16,219 nucleotides of DNA from positions 35,902 through 52,120 of the forward strand of contig PMMB01000314.1 of NCBI GenBank assembly GCA_003165495.1. Reading direction: 5' to 3'. The position numbers and the translations under genes were made by a program. The stretch is from Gammaproteobacteria bacterium (GTDB lineage Bacteria > Pseudomonadota > Gammaproteobacteria > Steroidobacterales > Steroidobacteraceae). The notes under the pieces were generated by a model. That model did no database searches, had not been told where the DNA came from, and saw only the letters and a list, made by a program, of their open reading frames with translations. Each line of letters begins with the position of its first letter. Position 1 is the first letter of the stretch. Shown here one piece after another: positions 15,257 to 16,219 of the stretch.

Positions 15257-16219
15257 TCAGACGGTGAGTTGCGGAGCGGCTGTTTCGAGTCTGCGCAGCG
15301 CCGGATCTTTGACCAGGTGCAGCACGCGCGAGAAGAGATGATCGTGGACGTCGGCGCGGCCGATATGAATGACGCCGGTGTGCGCCAAATCCTTGACGAA
15401 GATGTCGAGAATGCCTTGGCGTGCATCCACATCCAAGGAATCGAGTACCTCGTCGATGAGTACCCACGGCGGCGCATGCAACAACACGCGCGCGAAGGCG
15501 AGGGTCTGCTGTTCGTCCTCGCTCAATTCCCTTTCCCAGCGCTGGGATGCATCCAGCATGGGTACCAGCCGTTCCAGCTTTAGCCGAATCAGCGCGTTCG
15601 CATAGGCGGCCGCCCCGAAAGTTTCTGTCGTCGATGGGTAGGCAAGGACTTCACGCAGAGTGCCGGGCGGAAGGTAGGGGGTACGCGGCATATAAAGAAG
15701 CTTTTCGCCTCTCGGGTGGGCGATTCGCCCGGCGCCCCACGGCCACAGACCCGCCAACGCGCGAAACAGCAGAGTTTTTCCGGTTCCGGATTCCCCGACG
15801 ATCAAGATCCGCTCGCCGGCCTTGATCTCGACTTTCTTTTCCTTGAGCATGGTGGCGCCGGCGGGCGAAGCGATTTCCAATTCTTCGATGCTGATCATGC
15901 CGGGATCACCCGTGACGAAGGAGATACGGCTTTCGACATCGTGCAGTACATCGGTGTCGATGACGGCGCGGCGGAAACTCGCGACACGCAGTAATGTCGC
16001 GCGCCAATCGGCGATGGTACTGAAATTGTCCACGAACCAGCGCAGCGAGGACTGCACCTGAATGAAGGCGCCTGACGCCATCATGAGGCCGCCGAATGAG
16101 ATATTGCCGGAAAAATATAGCGGCGCCGCGGCCAGTATTGGAGCGACTAGCGTAAACCAGCCATAGCCGGCGGTGATCCAGGTGAGGTTCGTCAGACCGG
16201 TGACCAGTCGGCCGGTGGC
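15257..16219 (-). CDS. SbmA/BacA-like ABC transporter, fused permease-ATPase (5' truncated by window edge)
   Basis: The minus-strand frame is open from the stop at 15257 to the right edge, giving 320 C-terminal residues. An ATG at 16084 is internal, because the 45 codons upstream (TWITAGYGWFTLVAPILAAA, then PLYFSGNISFGGLMMASGAF) read straight into the typical final membrane helices of the ABC_membrane_2 family. QVQSSLRWFVDNFSTIADWR follows, a hallmark of this group. The nucleotide-binding domain has Walker A GESGTGKT (residues 97-104 counted from the internal ATG), signature-like LSEDEQQ, and Walker B VLIDE (208-212). The Q-loop Gln is Arg134 (YMPRTPYLPPG), and the H-loop reads HIGRADVHD instead of GHR. 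Relatives (SbmA, BacA, YddA) sit in the inner membrane; those with an ATPase domain may move peptides, fatty acids or vitamins. The substrate here is unknown. It converges on the c-di-GMP gene with a 3-bp gap and no terminator between. Confidence 0.88.
   Translation of the reverse strand, partial: ATGRLVTGLTNLTWITAGYGWFTLVAPILAAAPLYFSGNISFGGLMMASGAFIQVQSSLRWFVDNFSTIADWRATLLRVASFRRAVIDTDVLHDVESRISFVTGDPGMISIEELEIASPAGATMLKEKKVEIKAGERILIVGESGTGKTLLFRALAGLWPWGAGRIAHPRGEKLLYMPRTPYLPPGTLREVLAYPSTTETFGAAAYANALIRLKLERLVPMLDASQRWERELSEDEQQTLAFARVLLHAPPWVLIDEVLDSLDVDARQGILDIFVKDLAHTGVIHIGRADVHDHLFSRVLHLVKDPALRRLETAAPQLTV

Overview
The window looks like a chromosomal segment of a GC-rich Gram-negative proteobacterium. 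The grounds are Sec signal peptides on several proteins, a branched-chain-type (Liv/HAAT) ABC importer, a periplasmic diheme cytochrome c, a hybrid sensor kinase with a periplasmic propeller, c-di-GMP signalling, and an SbmA/BacA-like ABC protein. A gammaproteobacterium is plausible but cannot be settled from this sequence. No rRNA, tRNA, CRISPR array, insertion sequence or phage gene was seen, so this is not an obvious mobile island.

Region A (1-3145, + strand) starts with 13 codons of an upstream gene. An HAAT-family periplasmic binding protein follows, then two permeases of the LivH and LivM type, closely spaced as an operon. No LivG or LivF ATPase lies in the window; they may be just upstream or supplied from elsewhere. 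Region B (3207-5787) holds a secreted YVTN beta-propeller protein of the type associated with PQQ-dependent catabolism, with its own good promoter. Convergent to it, 16 bp away, is a periplasmic diheme cytochrome c with a chitobiase-like C-terminal domain. Together these suggest a periplasmic oxidation and uptake module whose dehydrogenase, if there is one, lies outside the window.

Region C (5788-6716) contains an unrecognised small protein with a C-terminal membrane anchor, between two intergenic stretches of about 270 and 200 bp. The first carries a perfect 10-bp inverted repeat. The second carries a possible promoter for the next operon.

Region D (6717-15253, + strand) is a tight three-gene operon. 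It encodes an exported subtilisin-like protease with a C-terminal (GYAWSN)n tandem repeat. Next is a 1503-residue hybrid histidine kinase: periplasmic 14-repeat propeller, Y_Y_Y domain, membrane helix, HisKA, HATPase, two receiver domains and Hpt. Last, overlapping the kinase by 4 bp, is a REC-GGDEF-EAL response regulator. The layout predicts a complete phosphorelay from periplasm to c-di-GMP, genetically coupled to a secreted protease. This is the most interesting part of the window.

Region E (15257-16219, - strand) is the C-terminal part of an SbmA/BacA-type ABC permease-ATPase that runs off the right edge. Its nucleotide-binding domain has non-canonical Q-loop, signature and H-loop residues.
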